This document shows, in pieces, positions 33,686 to 42,604 of a stretch of DNA of 64,000 bases. How positions within the stretch are numbered: the first letter of the stretch is position 1; the number at the start of each line of letters is the position of its first letter. The notes beneath the pieces are model-generated. The model saw nothing but the letters and a program-made list of their open reading frames with translations. It was not told the origin of the DNA and did no database searches. Made by a program: the position numbers and the translations under genes. The DNA lies in assembly GCF_000719285.1 (NCBI RefSeq), contig NZ_JOFS01000005.1, positions 434,001-498,000 on the forward strand, written 5' to 3'. The DNA comes from Streptomyces bicolor. Its GTDB lineage: Bacteria > Actinomycetota > Actinomycetes > Streptomycetales > Streptomycetaceae.

Positions 33686-34848
33686 GCAAGGAGCCCGTGG
33701 CCGTCATAGGCATCGGTCAGACCAAGCACGTCGCGGCGCGCCGGGACGTGTCGATCGCCGGCCTGGTCAGGGAGGCCGCGCGAAGGGCCCTGGACGACGC
33801 CGAGTTGACGTGGGCAGACATCGATGCCGTCGTCATCGGCAAGGCGCCCGACTTCTTCGAGGGCGTGATGATGCCGGAGCTGTATCTCGCCGACGCGCTG
33901 GGGGCCGTGGGCAAGCCCATGCTCCGGGTGCACACGGCCGGGTCGGTCGGCGGGTCCACCGCCCTCGTGGCGGCCAACCTGGTCGCCGCCCGGGTGCACG
34001 GCACCGTGCTGACGCTCGCGTTCGAGAAGCAGTCCGAGTCCAACGCCATGTGGGGGCTGTCCCTGCCGATCCCCTTCCAGCAGCCCCTGCTGGCCGGGGC
34101 GGGCGGCTTCTTCGCGCCGCACGTGCGCGCGTACATGCGGCGCAGCGGCGCGCCGGACACGGTCGGCTCGCTGGTGGCGTACAAGGACCGGCGCAACGCG
34201 CTGAAGAACCCCTACGCCCATCTGCACGAGCACGACATCACCCTGGAGAAGGTCCAGGCCTCGCCCATGCTCTGGGACCCGATCCGCTACTCGGAGACCT
34301 GTCCGTCCTCCGACGGCGCCTGCGCGATGGTCCTCACCGACCGGGCCGGAGCCGCCCGCGCGCCCCGCCCGCCCGCCTGGATGCTCGGCGGCGCCATGCG
34401 CAGCGAGCCCACCCTGTTCGCGGGCAAGGACGCCGTGTCGCCGCAGGCCGGCAAGGACTGCGCGGCCGACGTCTACCGGCAGGCGGGCATCGCCGATCCG
34501 CGCCGGGACATCGACGCCGTCGAGATGTACGTGCCGTTCTCCTGGTACGAGCCCATGTGGCTGGAGAACCTCGGCTTCGCCGCCGAGGGCGAGGGCTGGA
34601 AGCTCACCGAGTCCGGGGTGACCGAGTTGGACGGCGATCTGCCCGTCAACATGTCGGGCGGGGTGCTGTCCACCAACCCCATCGGGGCATCGGGCATGAT
34701 CCGTTTCGCGGAGGCGGCTCTTCAGGTGCGCGGGCAGGCCGGGGAACACCAGGTGGAGCGGGCCAGGCGGGTCCTCGGGCACGCCTACGGCGGCGGATCC
34801 CAGTTCTTCTCCATGTGGCTCGTGGGAGCGGAACCCCCGACCTCCTGA
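33682..34848 (+). CDS. Thiolase-fold lipid-transfer protein (Ltp3-like aldolase)
   Basis: 388 residues, thiolase superfamily. The segment corresponding to the thiolase Cys reads LRVHTAGSVGGSTALVAA (residues about 76-93), with no Cys, in keeping with the non-thiolytic SCP-x/Ltp aldolase group. The C-terminal NMSGGVLSTNPIGASGMIRFAEA and GGGSQFFSMWLV regions are typical Ltp3 ends. It is the last gene of the operon with the DUF35 and Ltp4-like genes (ATGA overlap). Substrate assignment to sterol side chains is inferred from gene order. Confidence 0.86.
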   Translation: MSKEPVAVIGIGQTKHVAARRDVSIAGLVREAARRALDDAELTWADIDAVVIGKAPDFFEGVMMPELYLADALGAVGKPMLRVHTAGSVGGSTALVAANLVAARVHGTVLTLAFEKQSESNAMWGLSLPIPFQQPLLAGAGGFFAPHVRAYMRRSGAPDTVGSLVAYKDRRNALKNPYAHLHEHDITLEKVQASPMLWDPIRYSETCPSSDGACAMVLTDRAGAARAPRPPAWMLGGAMRSEPTLFAGKDAVSPQAGKDCAADVYRQAGIADPRRDIDAVEMYVPFSWYEPMWLENLGFAAEGEGWKLTESGVTELDGDLPVNMSGGVLSTNPIGASGMIRFAEAALQVRGQAGEHQVERARRVLGHAYGGGSQFFSMWLVGAEPPTS

Positions 34849-34933
34849 AAGGTCCCCCTCGCGTGGCCTGTCGACACTCGTGACCGATCGCTAGGCTGAC
34901 CCGCGGACGACGCGAATCGGGAGGAGCACGGAC

Positions 34934-35179
34934 GTGGCCGAGAGCACCACCATCCAGCAGCCGCCGCTCACGGGCTGGGACAAGCCGGAGCTCGACCTCA
35001 GCAACGCCGACTGGCACTCGAGCAGCCGTGGCCTGGGGGATGTCCAGATCGCCTTTGTCGAGGGGTTCATCGCGATGCGCAACAGCGGCCGCCCGGAGAG
35101 CCCTTCCCTGATCTTCACCCCCGCCGAGTGGGGTGCCTTCGTGTCGGGCGCGAGGGAGGGCGAGTTCGACCTGACGTGA
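34934..35179 (+). CDS. DUF397 domain protein
   Basis: 81-residue actinobacterial DUF397 protein: LDLSNADWHSSSRG in the N-terminal half, then VEGFIAMRNSGRPESPSLIFTPAEWGAFVSGAREGEFDL, the family's diagnostic end (region residues 42-80). DUF397 genes usually sit next to an XRE-type regulator (WhiJ-like pairs) and are proposed antagonists of it. No such regulator is adjacent here, so it is an orphan copy. GTG 34934 has GGGAGGAG at 8 bases. A TAGGCT at 34892-34897 may be its -10. Confidence 0.9.
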   Translation: MAESTTIQQPPLTGWDKPELDLSNADWHSSSRGLGDVQIAFVEGFIAMRNSGRPESPSLIFTPAEWGAFVSGAREGEFDLT

Positions 35180-35354
35180 CGTACGGGCCCGGGTGAGCCG
35201 GCGGGCGGATGTGCCGCGCGCCGGCCGCCCGGGGCCGATCCGGGTGTGTTCCGCCCGTTTCTCCGGACACGCGACCCTGAGAAACCCCCTGGGGGCCATG
35301 CCTGAGCGAGGCTGGCCCGGGAGGGGAAGGTCGCCTTCCGGAGGTGAGGAACCC

Positions 35355-36260
35355 ATGAGCACCCTGCCGGTCATCGCGGCGGTCGACGGTTCGGACGACA
35401 GTCTCGTCGCGCTGGACTGGGCCTTCGAGACCGCCCTGCTGCGCGAGGCGCCACTGCGGGTGGTCCACGTTCAGCAGTACGCCGCCTGGGCCGGGCCCGA
35501 GGTCCTGCCCGCCGGCCAGCCGGAACCGGTCGACGATCCGGTGCTCGACCGGGTGCGCCGGTATCTGCAGGGCCGTGTCGAGCAGCCCGTCGTGCAGTAC
35601 GTCGCGCTGGACGGGTCGCCGAGTGCCGCGCTGCCCGAACTCGGCTCCACCGCCCAGCTACTGGTGCTGGGCAGCAGGGGCCGGGGCGGCTTCGCCGGTC
35701 TGCTGCTCGGGTCCAACGGCATGGCCGCCGCGCGTGACGCCGTGTGCCCGGTCGTCGTGGTGCCCAAGCCCGGGCGTCAGGTGCACGACGGGATGCCCGT
35801 CGAGCCGGGACCACGGGTCGTCGTCGGCCTTCAGGTCGACAGCCCCGACGAGGCCACGCTGTCCTTCGCCTTCGCCGAGGCGGCCCTGCGCGGCGCCCGG
35901 CTCCAGGTCGTCGCCGCCTACACCTGGCCGCTGCACATCTGGACGGCGGCCACGGCCCAGATCGTGCCGCCGTCCGAGGACCAAGAGGCCGTCGAGGCCG
36001 AGACCCGCACCCTCGCGGAAGGCTTCCTCGCCCCGCACCGCGAACGCCGTCCGGAGGTCCGAGCCGAGCCGTACGTGGCCCCCGGCGCCGCCGCCGGTCT
36101 CCTCGTCGCGGCATCGAGGGACGCGGACCTGGTCGTCGTGGGCCGCCACCGGCGCCGCCTGCTGGCCCCGGCCCGCATGATGGGCTCGGTGGCCCAGGCG
36201 GTCCTGCTGCACGCCGCGAGCCCGGTGGCGGTGGTGCCGCCAGAGCCGTTGGCGGAGTGA
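35355..36260 (+). CDS. Universal stress protein, tandem UspA domains
   Basis: 301 residues with two UspA domains (about 1-145 and 155-298). Each has a nucleotide-binding end: LVLGSRGRGGFAGLLLGSNG in the first and LVVVGRHRRRLLAPARMMGS in the second; the first fits the G-x2-G-x9-G-S/N pattern of ATP-binding Usps, the second lacks the first Gly of it. Tandem Usps in actinobacteria respond to hypoxia or stationary phase. The start ATG 35355 has GGAGG and GAGG upstream. Convergent with the APH-fold gene, 17 bases apart. Confidence 0.9.
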   Translation: MSTLPVIAAVDGSDDSLVALDWAFETALLREAPLRVVHVQQYAAWAGPEVLPAGQPEPVDDPVLDRVRRYLQGRVEQPVVQYVALDGSPSAALPELGSTAQLLVLGSRGRGGFAGLLLGSNGMAAARDAVCPVVVVPKPGRQVHDGMPVEPGPRVVVGLQVDSPDEATLSFAFAEAALRGARLQVVAAYTWPLHIWTAATAQIVPPSEDQEAVEAETRTLAEGFLAPHRERRPEVRAEPYVAPGAAAGLLVAASRDADLVVVGRHRRRLLAPARMMGSVAQAVLLHAASPVAVVPPEPLAE

Positions 36261-36277
36261 GGAGGCCGAGCGGCGGG

Positions 36278-37201
36278 TCACGCCGTGCCGAACCAGGCCT
36301 CGGCCAGGGACGGCAGCGTTCCGTCGGCAGGTGCGCCCAACTCCCGTAGATACCAAGGGAGATTGCTGTACACGTGCAGCAGCGTGTACGCGAGCAGCAC
36401 GGCCGGGTCGAAGGCGGTGCCGTACGACTTGGCGAGGCGGCCCAGCAGCTGCGGGTCGCCTCGTGTGACGAACACGCCCACGCCGACGAAATCGTACGCC
36501 CGGTCACCGATCATGGCCGGCTCGAAGTCGTAGAGGCCGGTCAGTCGCCAGCCGTCGGGATCGACGAGGAAGTGCTGCCGCATGACCTCGGTGTGCAGCA
36601 AGGAGAGCTGGGGGGTGCGGGGCAGTGGTACCGAGGCGAGGAACCCGGGGATCTGCTCCAGCCAGTCGGCGGACAACCCACGCCCACGCTGTCGCTCCAC
36701 CGCCCCGGCTCGCTGCCGGTCCACGAACGCGCCCCACTCCCCGGGACCGAGGACGTCTGCGAGCGGCCCGGCATCGAGCGCGTGCAGCACGGCGAGGGCC
36801 TCGCCGATCTCGGCGACGATGCGCTCACGGTCGGCACGCGGAACCCGGTCCCAGACGCCGGCCAGGTTCTCGCCGCGCAGCCGGGACATCAGCACGTACC
36901 GCCAGCCGTTCTCGTACGCGCCGGCGTCGTGCACGCGAGGCGTCGGTACGGGCAGAAGCCCCTGGATGTGGGACAGGACCCGGCCCTCGGCGATGCCGTC
37001 CTGGGCGGCTGCTCCGGGGAAGAGCTTGAGGACGTGCTCGTCGCCCACGGCGTAGACCGGCTGCGATCCGTCCGGAAACCGCCTCAGCGGGGCGCCGCCC
37101 AGGCCGAGGCGGGCGGACAGGTCCTCCGCTCCGGGCCGCATGATCGTCTCGTCGGGGACGACGGCGTCCCACTCCTCGTCCGTTTCCACCGGTGGAAGCA
37201 T
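36278..37201 (-). CDS. APH-fold phosphotransferase family protein with altered catalytic loop
   Basis: 307 residues with the aminoglycoside/choline kinase fold. The N-lobe has YAVGDEHVLKLFPG with the ATP-contact Lys; the hinge is YVLMSRLRGENL. The Brenner loop, normally HGDxxxxN, reads LLHTEVMRQHFLV (near residue 203-215), so the catalytic Asp is Glu and the Asn is His; the metal-binding Asp is kept in LYDFEPAMIGD. It may be an active variant or a pseudokinase. ATG 37201 is the first residue of the conserved start; its Shine-Dalgarno is weak. Confidence 0.75.
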   Translation of the reverse strand: MLPPVETDEEWDAVVPDETIMRPGAEDLSARLGLGGAPLRRFPDGSQPVYAVGDEHVLKLFPGAAAQDGIAEGRVLSHIQGLLPVPTPRVHDAGAYENGWRYVLMSRLRGENLAGVWDRVPRADRERIVAEIGEALAVLHALDAGPLADVLGPGEWGAFVDRQRAGAVERQRGRGLSADWLEQIPGFLASVPLPRTPQLSLLHTEVMRQHFLVDPDGWRLTGLYDFEPAMIGDRAYDFVGVGVFVTRGDPQLLGRLAKSYGTAFDPAVLLAYTLLHVYSNLPWYLRELGAPADGTLPSLAEAWFGTA

Positions 37202-37360
37202 GATCGGGAACGTAGGGTGGCCGCTGTCGCAGGGCAAGGTATTTTCGTGACGCCCGGCGGCGCGGCCGAGCCCGCTGGAGCCCGAGCCCATGCGCGGGAA
37301 GCAGCGCTCGAACCCCCGCCCGCACGTCACGGAGCAGGTCCGGCCACGTACCATGGCGAC

Positions 37361-37858
37361 ATGTCGTTCCTCCGCCGCCGCAGCGCCACGCCCGCCGGGC
37401 CCGACTTCGACGTACTGGCCATGGACCCGGGCGACTGGCCGGGCAACCTGGGCGCGGGGCTGCTCCCCGCCCCGGACGGCAGCTGCCAGGGCGTCTTCCT
37501 GCGTTACGACCTCTTCGGCGGCCGCGGCCCCGCGATGATCATCGGCAACCTTCCCGAGGGCTCGCCGGCCCGCGAGGTCGACGAGGGCGAGATCCCGTTC
37601 GAGGTCGCGCAGCTGCTCCTCGCCTTGGAGAACGACGAGGAGGTCACCGTCGTCGGCAGCGAGGACGTGCCGGTGATGCAGGGCGACAACCTCCTGATCG
37701 TGCGGCGCCTGAAGCTCTCCGAGAGCCGGATCTCCTGCGTACAGTTCGACCGCAGCGACAACGTCCTGGTCACCATCGCCGCCTGGGACCGCCCCATCAC
37801 CGACGACCTGTACGCCCTCCTGAAGCCGCTGCCCGCTGAGCTGTTCCAGCAGAGCTGA
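37361..37858 (+). CDS. Conserved hypothetical protein, Streptomyces type
   Basis: 165 residues, no signal peptide or membrane segment. It begins MSFLRRRSATPAGPDFDVLA and has an alpha/beta pattern with an acidic middle part (VDEGEIPFEVAQLLLALENDEE region, residues 65-90). I recognise it only as a conserved actinobacterial protein without known function. The reading frame shows strong G/C third-position bias, so it is real. ATG 37361 was preferred; another ATG 8 bases earlier is out of frame. Divergent from the APH-fold gene. Confidence 0.6.
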   Translation: MSFLRRRSATPAGPDFDVLAMDPGDWPGNLGAGLLPAPDGSCQGVFLRYDLFGGRGPAMIIGNLPEGSPAREVDEGEIPFEVAQLLLALENDEEVTVVGSEDVPVMQGDNLLIVRRLKLSESRISCVQFDRSDNVLVTIAAWDRPITDDLYALLKPLPAELFQQS

Positions 37859-37923
37859 ATCGTCCCGCCACCGCGTCACCGTCCGGCCCCGGGCAGCCCA
37901 GTGCTGACCCCTTCTCGTGTTGT

Positions 37924-37971
37924 CATGACCCTTGCCGCAGAGTCATCGGATCTCTAGCGTCAAGGGTCATG
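37924..37971 (+). repeat. 11-bp perfect inverted repeat spanning the GH95 start codon
   Basis: CATGACCCTTG (37924-37934) and CAAGGGTCATG (37961-37971) are exact reverse complements, 26 bases apart. The right arm contains both the only Shine-Dalgarno-like bases (AAGGG) and the ATG of the GH95 gene. It could be a repressor operator or an mRNA hairpin hiding the start. Confidence 0.65.
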
Positions 37972-40341
37972 TCATATGAGCCGTATGGGATCACCCGAAG
38001 AGCTACCTTAAAAGCAGCGGCCGGAGGTGCCGGAGGGCTGGCTCTGGGAGTCGGATCCGCAGAAGCTGCCGCCGCTGATTCATCCGATGTGTCGAGGGAG
38101 GCGTCCGTGCTCTGGTACGCCACCCCGGCCGCCGACTGGGAGCGCGAGGCCCTGCCCGTCGGCAACGGCGCGCTCGGCGCCATGGTGTTCGGCACCCTCG
38201 CCTCGGAACGGCTGCAGTTCAACGAGAAGACACTCTGGACCGGTGGCCCCGGCTCCGCCCAGGGCTACGACCACGGCAACTGGCGCGTCCCCCGCCCCGG
38301 CGCGGTCTCCGCCGTACAGGACGACCTCGACACGCGGACCACCCTCGACCCCGAGTCCGTGGCCGACCGGCTCGGCCAGCCACGGCTGGGCTACGGCGCC
38401 CATCAGACCTTCGGCGACCTCCACCTCGACCTGCCCGGCGCGCCGCCGACGACCCCGGAGGACTACCGCCGCGAACTCGACCTCGACAACGCCGTCGCCT
38501 CGGTCACCTACACCCATCAAGGCGTCCGTCACCAAAGGGACTTCTTCGCCTCCCACCCCGATGGCGTGATCGTCGGCCGCCTCACCGCCGACCGGCCCGG
38601 CAACGTCACCTTCACCCTGCGCCACACCTCGCCCCGCGCCGACTTCACCGCCACCGCGGCCGACGGAACCCTGACCGTGCGGGGCGCACTCGCCGACAAC
38701 GCACTGCGCTTCGAGGCACAGGTCCGAGTGCGCAGCCAGGGCGGCACCGTCACGTCCGGCGCCGACGGCACCCTGACCGTCACCGGGGCCGACAGCGCCT
38801 GGTTCGTCCTGGCGGCGGGCACCGACTACGCCGACACGTTCCCCGGCTACCGCGGCCCCGACCCGCATCCGGCCGTCACCCGTGCCCTGGAGCAGGCGGG
38901 CGACCGCTTCGAGGCGCTGCTCGCCCGCCACGTCCGCGACCACCGCGCGCTCTTCGGGCGGGTCGGCCTCGACATCGGCCAGTCACTCCCGGCGGACGTG
39001 CCCACCGACGCGCTCCTGGCCGCCTACACCGGCGGGACGAGCGCGGCGGACCGCGCCCTCGAGGCCCTCTACTTCCAGTACGGCCGCTACCTGCTCATCG
39101 CCTCCTCCCGCCCCGGCTCCCTGCCCGCCAACCTCCAGGGCGTCTGGAACAACAGCACCACGCCCCCGTGGTCGGCGGACTACCACACCAACATCAACAT
39201 CCAGATGAACTACTGGCCCGCCGAGGCCGCGAACCTCGCCGAGACGACGCAGCCGTACGACCGTTTCGTCGAGGCCCTGCGCGTTCCCGGACGTCGTACG
39301 GCACAGGAGATGTTCGGCTCGCGCGGCTGGGTCGTGCACAACGAGACCAACCCGTACGGCTTCACCGGTGTGCACGACTGGGCGACCGCGTTCTGGTTCC
39401 CCGAGGCGGCGGCCTGGCTCACCCAACAGCTCTACGAGCACTACCGGTTCAGCGGCTCCACCGACTACCTCCGCACCACCGCCTACCCGGTGATGAAGGA
39501 GGCCACCGAGTTCTGGCTCGACAACCTGCGCACCGATCCACGCGACGGCACCCTCGTCGTCACCCCCAGCTACTCGCCCGAGCACGGCGACTTCACCGCC
39601 GGTGCGGCCATGTCCCAGCAGATCGTCCACGACCTGTTCACCAGCACCCTCGAAGCGGCCCGGATCCTCGGCGACACGCCCGACTTCCGCCGCCGCGTGG
39701 AGGAGGCGCTGACCCGGCTCGACCCCGGACTGCGGATCGGCTCCTGGGGTCAACTCCAGGAGTGGAAGGAGGACTTGGACGACCCCACCGACACACACCG
39801 GCACGTCTCGCATCTCTTCGCCCTCCACCCGGGGCGGCAGATCGAACCCGGAAGCGCGTGGGCGGAGGCCGCCAAGGTCTCCCTGACGGCACGCGGGGAC
39901 GGTGGCACCGGTTGGTCCAAGGCCTGGAAGATCAACTTCTGGGCCCGGCTGCGCGACGGCGACCACGCCCACAAGATGCTCGGCGAGCAGCTGAAGTCCT
40001 CGACCCTGCCCAACCTCTGGGACACCCACCCGCCGTTCCAGATCGACGGCAACTTCGGCGCCACCTCCGGGGTCGTGGAGATGCTCCTGCAGAGCCAGCA
40101 CGACGTCATCGAGGTGCTGCCCGCCCTGCCCACCGCCTGGCCGGCCGGCTCGGTGCGCGGCCTGCGCGCCCGCGGCGGCGCCACCCTCGACATCGAGTGG
40201 GCGGACGGACGGGCCACCCGTATCGCCCTGAAGGCGTCCCGGACCCGTCAAATCACTGTACGCAGTGACCTGTTCAAGGACGGGGACCTGACCTTCAGGG
40301 CGGTCGCCGGGCGGCGGTACACCTGGGAGAGGAAGGACTGA
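37969..40341 (+). CDS. Glycoside hydrolase family 95 alpha-L-fucosidase
   Basis: 790-residue GH95 enzyme, inverting alpha-L-fucosidase or related galactosidase. The N-terminus has a twin-arginine motif (TRRATLKAAAGGAGGLALG) for export. Domains: N-terminal beta-sandwich (about 45-290, starting LWYATPAADWEREALPVGNG), helical linker, (alpha/alpha)6 barrel (about 345-700), C-terminal beta domain. Residues matching the AfcA catalytic set: the two Asn in YHTNINIQMNYWPAE, Glu in SYSPEHG and Asp in FQIDGNFGA. The gene is monocistronic; no fucose uptake genes are near. Its promoter carries the inverted repeat at 37924-37971. Confidence 0.92.
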   Translation: MSYEPYGITRRATLKAAAGGAGGLALGVGSAEAAAADSSDVSREASVLWYATPAADWEREALPVGNGALGAMVFGTLASERLQFNEKTLWTGGPGSAQGYDHGNWRVPRPGAVSAVQDDLDTRTTLDPESVADRLGQPRLGYGAHQTFGDLHLDLPGAPPTTPEDYRRELDLDNAVASVTYTHQGVRHQRDFFASHPDGVIVGRLTADRPGNVTFTLRHTSPRADFTATAADGTLTVRGALADNALRFEAQVRVRSQGGTVTSGADGTLTVTGADSAWFVLAAGTDYADTFPGYRGPDPHPAVTRALEQAGDRFEALLARHVRDHRALFGRVGLDIGQSLPADVPTDALLAAYTGGTSAADRALEALYFQYGRYLLIASSRPGSLPANLQGVWNNSTTPPWSADYHTNINIQMNYWPAEAANLAETTQPYDRFVEALRVPGRRTAQEMFGSRGWVVHNETNPYGFTGVHDWATAFWFPEAAAWLTQQLYEHYRFSGSTDYLRTTAYPVMKEATEFWLDNLRTDPRDGTLVVTPSYSPEHGDFTAGAAMSQQIVHDLFTSTLEAARILGDTPDFRRRVEEALTRLDPGLRIGSWGQLQEWKEDLDDPTDTHRHVSHLFALHPGRQIEPGSAWAEAAKVSLTARGDGGTGWSKAWKINFWARLRDGDHAHKMLGEQLKSSTLPNLWDTHPPFQIDGNFGATSGVVEMLLQSQHDVIEVLPALPTAWPAGSVRGLRARGGATLDIEWADGRATRIALKASRTRQITVRSDLFKDGDLTFRAVAGRRYTWERKD

Positions 40342-40366
40342 CGCCTCGCCGGACCGACGTTCCCCC

Positions 40367-40398
40367 GGTGGTGCCGTCAGGCGGCCGACGGCACCACC
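40367..40398. terminator. Bidirectional terminator between GH95 and amidase genes
   Basis: A perfect 12-bp stem, GGTGGTGCCGTC / GACGGCACCACC, with an 8-base loop. It starts 26 bases after the GH95 stop and its left arm contains the amidase stop codon, so the amidase's last codons double as terminator stem. Confidence 0.7.
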
Positions 40399-42344
40399 CG
40401 CACATCCGCAGCCCGCACGAACGCGACCCGGTGACCGTACTGGATCTCGTAGTACAGGTCCTTGCCGACGACGACCCGGTGCGAGTCCGCGTCGAAGGTC
40501 ACGGCGTAGTAGTACTCGCCCGGCACCTTGTCACCGACCACATACCGCTGGCCCGCCGGCAGGGTGTACGGCAGTGGCGACACGGCCTGGGAGGGGACGC
40601 CCGAGGGATAGGCGGAGGCCTCGGGGTAGGCGCGCCCGTACACCGGGACGCTCGCGGCGCCGGCTTTGGGGGTCACCACGAGACCGGTCGCGTTCACCGC
40701 GGTCGGGTTCTTCCCGGGGTTCTTGAACCACGCCTTCTGGCCGAGGTACCAGATCGCCGTCCAGTCGCCGTCGCGTCCGGCCACCGCGTACTGCTGGCCG
40801 GTCGAGACCCGGGAGGACAGGTCGTTCACACCGGTGCTCGGGGTGCTGCCCAGACCGATGTCCTTGATGAGGGGATACGACTCGCCGGGCCCGGAGTACA
40901 GGCGCACCGCGCTCGAACCGTGGGCCGCGCAGGGCCGGCCCGCGGACACGCAGCCCGTGTACTCGGGCCGGTTGGTGGCGTAGTCGGGGCGGATCGTGAC
41001 CATGCCGCCGTTCGGGCCCGCGGTGGGCACGAAGGGGCGGCCGAGCAGTTCGAAGTAGTGCCGCCAGTCCCAGTACGGGCCGGGGTCGGTGTGCATGCCG
41101 CCGATCGTCGACGCGGTCGGGCCCGGCACGTTGTCATGGCCGAGGATGTGCTGCCGGTCCAGCGGGATGCCGTACTTGTGGGCGAGATACGTCACCAGGC
41201 GCGCCGAGGACCGGTACATCGCCTCGGTGTACCAGGAGTCCGGCTGCGCCAGGAAACCCTCGTGCTCCAGACCGATCGACTTGGCGTTGACGTACCAGTT
41301 GCCCGCGTGCCAGGCCACGTCCTTGGCCTTCACATGCTGGGCGATATGGCCGTCGGTGGAGCGCAGCGAGTACTGCCACGACACATAGGTCGGGTCCTGG
41401 ACCATCTGGAGGACACCCTCCCAGGCGCCCTCCGTGTCGTGGATGACGATGTAGTCGATGTCCTGGGAGGCCGGACGGTTGCCGAGGTCGTGGTTGCCGT
41501 AGTCGTCTTCCCCGAACTCCTCGTACGGCGCCGGGATCCACTCGCAGGACACCGTCGGCGGGCACTCCGTCCCGGCCGCGTTCGCCGTCCGCAGCCCGGC
41601 CCGCCGCAACTGCGCGATGTCGGGGGACAGGCCCGGCTGGGCGGCGAGGGCGACCAGTTGGCCCGCGTCCGTGCGGCGCTCCTGACCGGTGCGCAGAACG
41701 TCGTACACATCGTTCGCGTACGCCGTGGCCGTCGCCCTGTCGTCGGCGCCGGAGAAGCGGGCCACCGCGCCGTACCAGTCCGCCGGATCGGAGCTCAACG
41801 GCTCGCCGAGCTCCTTCTGCGCGGCGGCGAGCAGAGCGGCGCCGCCCGCCACATTGGCGGCCGGATCCGTACGCAGTGCCCGCGGGCTCAGCCCGGTCAG
41901 CTCGGCCGCCCTCGGCAACGTGCTGAGCCGGGCCGGGATCTCCGAGGCCGGCGGCAGCTTCGCGGTGGGGAGCAGGGGCGGGCGGGCGCTGTCGCCGCGC
42001 GCGTCCTCCGTGCCCTCGCTGTGGTGCGGCGTGGCCCCGGCGAGCGCGGTGCGGGCGTCGGTGAGGTGCATCGGGCCGTAACCGCCGGTCACGCTCGGGG
42101 CCCCGTCGTGCGCGTCCCAGCGCGACTGCAGATAGGAGACGCCGAGCAGGACGCTCTGCGGCACGTCGTACTCGGCGGCGGCGGAGGCGAAGGCCGACTG
42201 CAGGCGGTCCGCCGCACCCGGGGCATCCGGCGGGGCCGCGCCCAGCAGCGGGAACAACAGCGCCACCGCGGCCGACGCGACGGCGGTGGCCCGGGTGCGT
42301 CCGTGCCCGGCTGCTCGGTCGGGGGCGATGACGGATCCGCGCAT
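40377..42344 (-). CDS. Secreted N-acetylmuramoyl-L-alanine amidase (Amidase_2/PGRP) with SH3-like repeats
   Basis: 655 residues. A Sec-type signal (about residues 15-37, AVASAAVALLFPLLGAAPP) is followed by a lytic-transglycosylase-like helical region (QSVLLGVSYLQSRWDAH), then an Amidase_2 domain from about residue 290: zinc ligands in YIVIHDTEGAW, the Tyr/His segment VAWHAGNWYVN, GLEHEGF and GHDNVPGP ... MHTDPGPYWDW. The C-terminal 180 residues look like SH3-type wall-binding repeats (YSGPGESYPLIKDIG, VYGRAYPEAS). It cleaves the bond between muramic acid and the stem peptide. ATG 42344 has AGGAGG 7 bases upstream. Confidence 0.9.
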   Translation of the reverse strand: MRGSVIAPDRAAGHGRTRATAVASAAVALLFPLLGAAPPDAPGAADRLQSAFASAAAEYDVPQSVLLGVSYLQSRWDAHDGAPSVTGGYGPMHLTDARTALAGATPHHSEGTEDARGDSARPPLLPTAKLPPASEIPARLSTLPRAAELTGLSPRALRTDPAANVAGGAALLAAAQKELGEPLSSDPADWYGAVARFSGADDRATATAYANDVYDVLRTGQERRTDAGQLVALAAQPGLSPDIAQLRRAGLRTANAAGTECPPTVSCEWIPAPYEEFGEDDYGNHDLGNRPASQDIDYIVIHDTEGAWEGVLQMVQDPTYVSWQYSLRSTDGHIAQHVKAKDVAWHAGNWYVNAKSIGLEHEGFLAQPDSWYTEAMYRSSARLVTYLAHKYGIPLDRQHILGHDNVPGPTASTIGGMHTDPGPYWDWRHYFELLGRPFVPTAGPNGGMVTIRPDYATNRPEYTGCVSAGRPCAAHGSSAVRLYSGPGESYPLIKDIGLGSTPSTGVNDLSSRVSTGQQYAVAGRDGDWTAIWYLGQKAWFKNPGKNPTAVNATGLVVTPKAGAASVPVYGRAYPEASAYPSGVPSQAVSPLPYTLPAGQRYVVGDKVPGEYYYAVTFDADSHRVVVGKDLYYEIQYGHRVAFVRAADVRVVPSAA

Positions 42345-42558
42345 TGCAGCCTCCTGGGACGGTCGGGCGCGATGAGCCGTGCGGGGCCGGGCGTGCGTCT
42401 GTGGTACCGGCTGTCCGACGATCCGTCAATCATGCCGCCGGGTCGGCGAAATGCCCTGGAGGTCGAGCGTCGCGGGAGTTTCGTGGCGGGGGCTCCCGGC
42501 CCTGAGGGGCGCCACTGGCGTACGCCAATGGGGCGTACGCGGGCAGACATACGAAGGC

Positions 42559-42591
42559 CCGCGGTGCGCCGTTGTCCCTTGCGCACCGCGG
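42559..42591 (-). terminator. Hairpin terminator behind the APH-family gene
   Basis: Perfect 11-bp stem CCGCGGTGCGC / GCGCACCGCGG with an 11-base loop, 13 bases beyond the stop of the phosphotransferase gene. The remainder of the gap down to the amidase start (42345-42558) holds the amidase promoter; no clear boxes recognised. Confidence 0.65.
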
Positions 42592-42604
42592 ACCACCGTC
42601 CCCG

